64,000 nucleotides of DNA from Klenkia brasiliensis (GTDB taxonomy: Bacteria; Actinomycetota; Actinomycetes; Mycobacteriales; Geodermatophilaceae). Positions 60,576 through 64,000 of this stretch are shown here, piece after piece (positions within the stretch are counted from its first letter, which is position 1; every line of letters starts with the position of its first letter). The translations under genes were made by a program, and so were the position numbers. The DNA lies in NCBI RefSeq assembly GCF_900100695.1, contig NZ_FNCF01000001.1, positions 822,619 through 886,618 of the forward strand, given 5' to 3'. The notes beneath the pieces are model-generated. The model had not been told where the DNA came from and searched no databases. It worked only from the letters and a program-made list of their open reading frames with translations.

Positions 60576-61301
60576 TCACGAGGCGAAGTAGCGGTCGTCG
60601 CGGGCCGCGTGCACCTCGGCGAGCAGATCGAGCAGCGGGTCGGTGTCAGCCGGCAGCCAGGCCGGGTCCGGCCCCGGCTGGTCGGCGGCGTGCTGGGTGA
60701 CGGCGTGCTGGGCGACGGCGTCGACGTCCGAGGTGAGCCGGGCGGTGACGGTCGCGACGGTGATCGGGTCCATGGCCAGCAGTCGTTGCGCGGCGGTCGC
60801 CGAGCCGGTGATCGCCAGGTAGGCGGCGGCCTGCGCCGCGTCGGTCGGCTGCAGTCCGGCGGCCGCGGCGGCGACGCCCAGCGCCAGCGGGTGGTGGGGG
60901 TGCGGGGGCAGTTCGTCCCACAGCGTGGTCGGCCAGGCCCGCCGGCCGACGCGGACCAGGCCACGGCCCTGTTGCCGGGACGCCTGCCGCAACGCCGGGG
61001 AGGGGGTCCGGGCGTCGGCCTCGGCGTCGAGCCGGGCCAGGCCGTCCCGGGCCGCTCCGCCGGGGGCCGGGTCGTCCCCTGGCGGACCACTGTCGCCGGG
61101 CGAGCGGACCACGCGGCAGGCTGCGGCGGCCAGGCCGGCGGCGGTGGCCCCCGCGGTGGTCAGCCGACGACGCAGGAACACCTCGAGGCTGCGCGGGTCG
61201 TGGACCACCCCCGCGGCGATGGCCTGCTCGACGCCACCGGAGTGCGTGTGCCCCCCGGCGGGCAGCCGCGAGTCGGCGAGGGTGAGCAGCGCAGCGGTCA
61301 T
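60576..61301 (-). CDS. ureF: Urease accessory protein UreF
   Basis: This 241-residue helical protein of the UreF family has LADSRLPAGGHTHSGGVEQA at the N-terminus and ALGVAAAAAGLQPTDAAQAA in the middle. It is thought to gate the UreG GTPase in the UreDFG complex. ATG 61301 is 2 bp after the ureC stop. It is more divergent than UreG, as usual for the family, but position confirms it. Confidence 0.9.
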   Translation of the reverse strand: MTAALLTLADSRLPAGGHTHSGGVEQAIAAGVVHDPRSLEVFLRRRLTTAGATAAGLAAAACRVVRSPGDSGPPGDDPAPGGAARDGLARLDAEADARTPSPALRQASRQQGRGLVRVGRRAWPTTLWDELPPHPHHPLALGVAAAAAGLQPTDAAQAAAYLAITGSATAAQRLLAMDPITVATVTARLTSDVDAVAQHAVTQHAADQPGPDPAWLPADTDPLLDLLAEVHAARDDRYFAS

Positions 61302-61303
61302 GG

Positions 61304-63024
<1,721 letters not shown>

Positions 63025-63025
<1 letters not shown>

Positions 63026-63327
63026 CAGCCCAGACCCCCTTCCGCGGTCAGGCCCGGCACGACCCGCGCGCCGGCCAGGGGCACCAGCACCACCGTCTGC
63101 TCGATGCCGGGTTCGAACCGCACGGCCGTGCCGGCGGCGATGTCGAGGCGCTGGCCGTGCGCGGCGGCACGGTCGAAGTCGAGGGCGGCGTTGGCCTGCG
63201 CGAAGTGGAAGTGGGAGCCCACCTGCACGGGACGGTCGCCGGTGTTCACCACTTGGACCTCGGTGCGCGGGGCGCCGGGGAGCGTCTCGATCCACCCCTC
63301 CGCCGGGATGACCTCACCGGGGATCAC
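63025..63327 (-). CDS. ureB: Urease beta subunit
   Basis: This 100-residue structural subunit has [40 protein letters not shown] and [20 protein letters not shown], a complete UreB. GTG 63327 overlaps the ureA stop (GTGA) and its stop overlaps the ureC start. Confidence 0.96.
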
Positions 63328-63626
63328 GGGATCGGGTGGTGGACGGTCACCAGCTTGGTCCCGTCGGGGAAGGTCGCCTCCACCTGCACCTCCTCGAGCA
63401 GCTCGGGGACACCGTCCATCACGTCGTCGCGGGTGAGGACCGTGCGGCCGCTCTGCATGAGCTCGGTGACCAGGACCCCGTCGCGGGCACCCTCGAGCAC
63501 GTGGTCGGCAACCAGGGCGGTGGCCTCGGGGAGGTTGAGCTTGAGCCCCCGGGCCTGCCGGCGCCGGGCCAACTCGGCCGCGTAGCTCAGCAGCAGCCGC
63601 TCCTGCTCGTGCGGTGACAGGTGCAC
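63324..63626 (-). CDS. ureA: Urease gamma subunit
   Basis: This 100-residue UreA has [40 protein letters not shown] and [20 protein letters not shown]. It is the first gene of ureABCFGD-allB. GTG 63626 follows GGAAGGGG. The 148-bp gap to the 5S rRNA gene holds the presumed urease promoter and the rRNA terminator. Confidence 0.96.
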   Translation of the reverse strand: MHLSPHEQERLLLSYAAELARRRQARGLKLNLPEATALVADHVLEGARDGVLVTELMQSGRTVLTRDDVMDGVPELLEEVQVEATFPDGTKLVTVHHPIP

Positions 63627-63726
63627 GGATCCCCTTCCGTCATGGACGGATCGACCGTACTGCCGGGGTGTGACGATCCGGTTTCCGCACCTCGCCGCAC
63701 GACGGCTCGGAATTGTCCCGGGAACG

Positions 63727-63765
63727 CCAGAACGGGGTCACAGCTGTGCTGTGACCCCGTTCTGG
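63727..63765 (-). terminator. rRNA operon terminator
   Basis: Perfect 17-bp arms (63727-63743 and 63749-63765) flank a 5-nt loop, lying 9 bp beyond the 3' end of the 5S rRNA on the minus strand. The stem begins CCAGAACGGGGTCACAG. Strong factor-independent terminators in this position are usual. Confidence 0.92.
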
Positions 63766-63774
63766 GAATGGTGT

Positions 63775-63891
63775 CCGGCGGTGTCCTACTCTCCCACCCG
63801 GTCCCCCGGGCAGTACCATCGGCGCTGAGAGGCTTAGCTTCCGGGTTCGGAATGAGACCGGGCGTTTCCCTCTCGCCATGACCGCCGTAAC
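63775..63891 (-). rRNA. rrf: 5S ribosomal RNA
   Basis: The minus strand reads GTTACGGCGGTCATGGCGAG at the 5' end, then CATTCCGAACCCGGAAGCTA and GCGCCGATGGTACTGCCCG, ending near GGACACCGCCGGA. This is a standard actinobacterial 5S rRNA of about 117 nt; the ends are approximate by a base or two. The 5' and 3' ends pair (GGCGGT with ACCGCC). Confidence 0.96.
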
Positions 63892-64000
63892 GCTGTGAAA
63901 GTTGACCGGACCCCACCACCACGCAGCCCTGGAGGCTGGGGTGTTGGGGGGTGTTCGGTTCTTTCAGAACCGCACAGTGGACGCGAGACACGCTTGTGTT
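63892..64000 (-). other. 23S-5S rRNA intergenic spacer (partial)
   Basis: This is the processed spacer upstream of 5S on the minus strand. It includes a small hairpin (GGTTCTGAAAGAACC). I see no 23S 3'-end sequence, so the 23S gene lies beyond the right edge. Confidence 0.7.

Noticed and set aside
63892..64000. 3' end of 23S rRNA at the right edge
   Set aside because: No conserved 23S 3'-terminal sequence is visible; the stretch looks like the processed spacer before 5S.

Overview
The window is very GC-rich, its genes use GTG starts freely, and neighbouring genes repeatedly overlap by 4 bp (GTGA/ATGA). Its gene content (IdeR-type iron box, ergothioneine egtABCDE, polyprenol-phosphomannose synthase with an MptB-like mannosyltransferase, DUF5926, ANTAR protein) points to an actinobacterium. 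A member of the Geodermatophilaceae (Blastococcus, Geodermatophilus, Modestobacter) is my best guess; no 16S is present, so the genus is inference. No mobile element, prophage, tRNA or CRISPR array was seen. The sequence reads as ordinary chromosome.

Layout. 1-4.9 kb: minus-strand multiple-sugar ABC operon (chvE-mmsA-mmsB) ending in a LacI-type regulator, with LacI-like operators over the promoter. 5.2-15.7 kb: diguanylate cyclase, DUF5926, P450, acyl-CoA synthetase, polyprenol-P-mannose synthase plus GT-C mannosyltransferase, rhodanese, two bacterial PH-domain proteins and a pentapeptide-repeat protein. 15.8-19.1 kb (minus): DUF485, acetate symporter and an orphan MutL. 19.2-27.4 kb: phosphate transporter, a Rieske protein that seems to have lost its catalytic iron site, a probable blue-light LOV-GAF-SpoIIE phosphatase, UspA, HAD phosphatase and a NarL-type two-component pair.

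27.4-33.6 kb (minus) is the most interesting segment. It is a compact operon for mycosporine-like amino acids (MAAs, UV-absorbing sunscreens). mysA, mysB, mysC and mysD are all recognisable. Two extra genes are built in: a TauD/TfdA-type Fe(II)/2-oxoglutarate dioxygenase between mysB and mysC, and a HAD-like protein at the head of the operon that lacks the catalytic DxD aspartates. A 111-residue protein of unknown family follows mysD.

33.7-45.2 kb: sigma-like membrane protein, TetR with GAF-ANTAR, MacB/FtsX-type ABC exporter, CPA2 antiporter, Thr/Pro-rich surface protein, metallo-beta-lactamase-fold hydrolase and a His/Asp-rich membrane protein. 45.2-51.1 kb: Fpg/Nei glycosylase, iron-box-controlled siderophore-binding lipoprotein, malic enzyme, TspO-like protein divergent from a MarR regulator, DedA and DUF309. 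51.2-56.5 kb: complete ergothioneine operon. 56.5-63.6 kb (minus): allantoicase, allantoinase and urease ureABCFGD, which together degrade allantoate/allantoin through urea to ammonia. 63.7-64 kb: 5S rRNA (minus strand) with its terminator; 23S would lie beyond the right edge.

Read together, the MAA operon (UV screening), ergothioneine operon (antioxidant), LOV photoreceptor phosphatase, Fpg glycosylase and UspA suit a sun-exposed, desiccation-prone surface organism. That ecological reading is inference.
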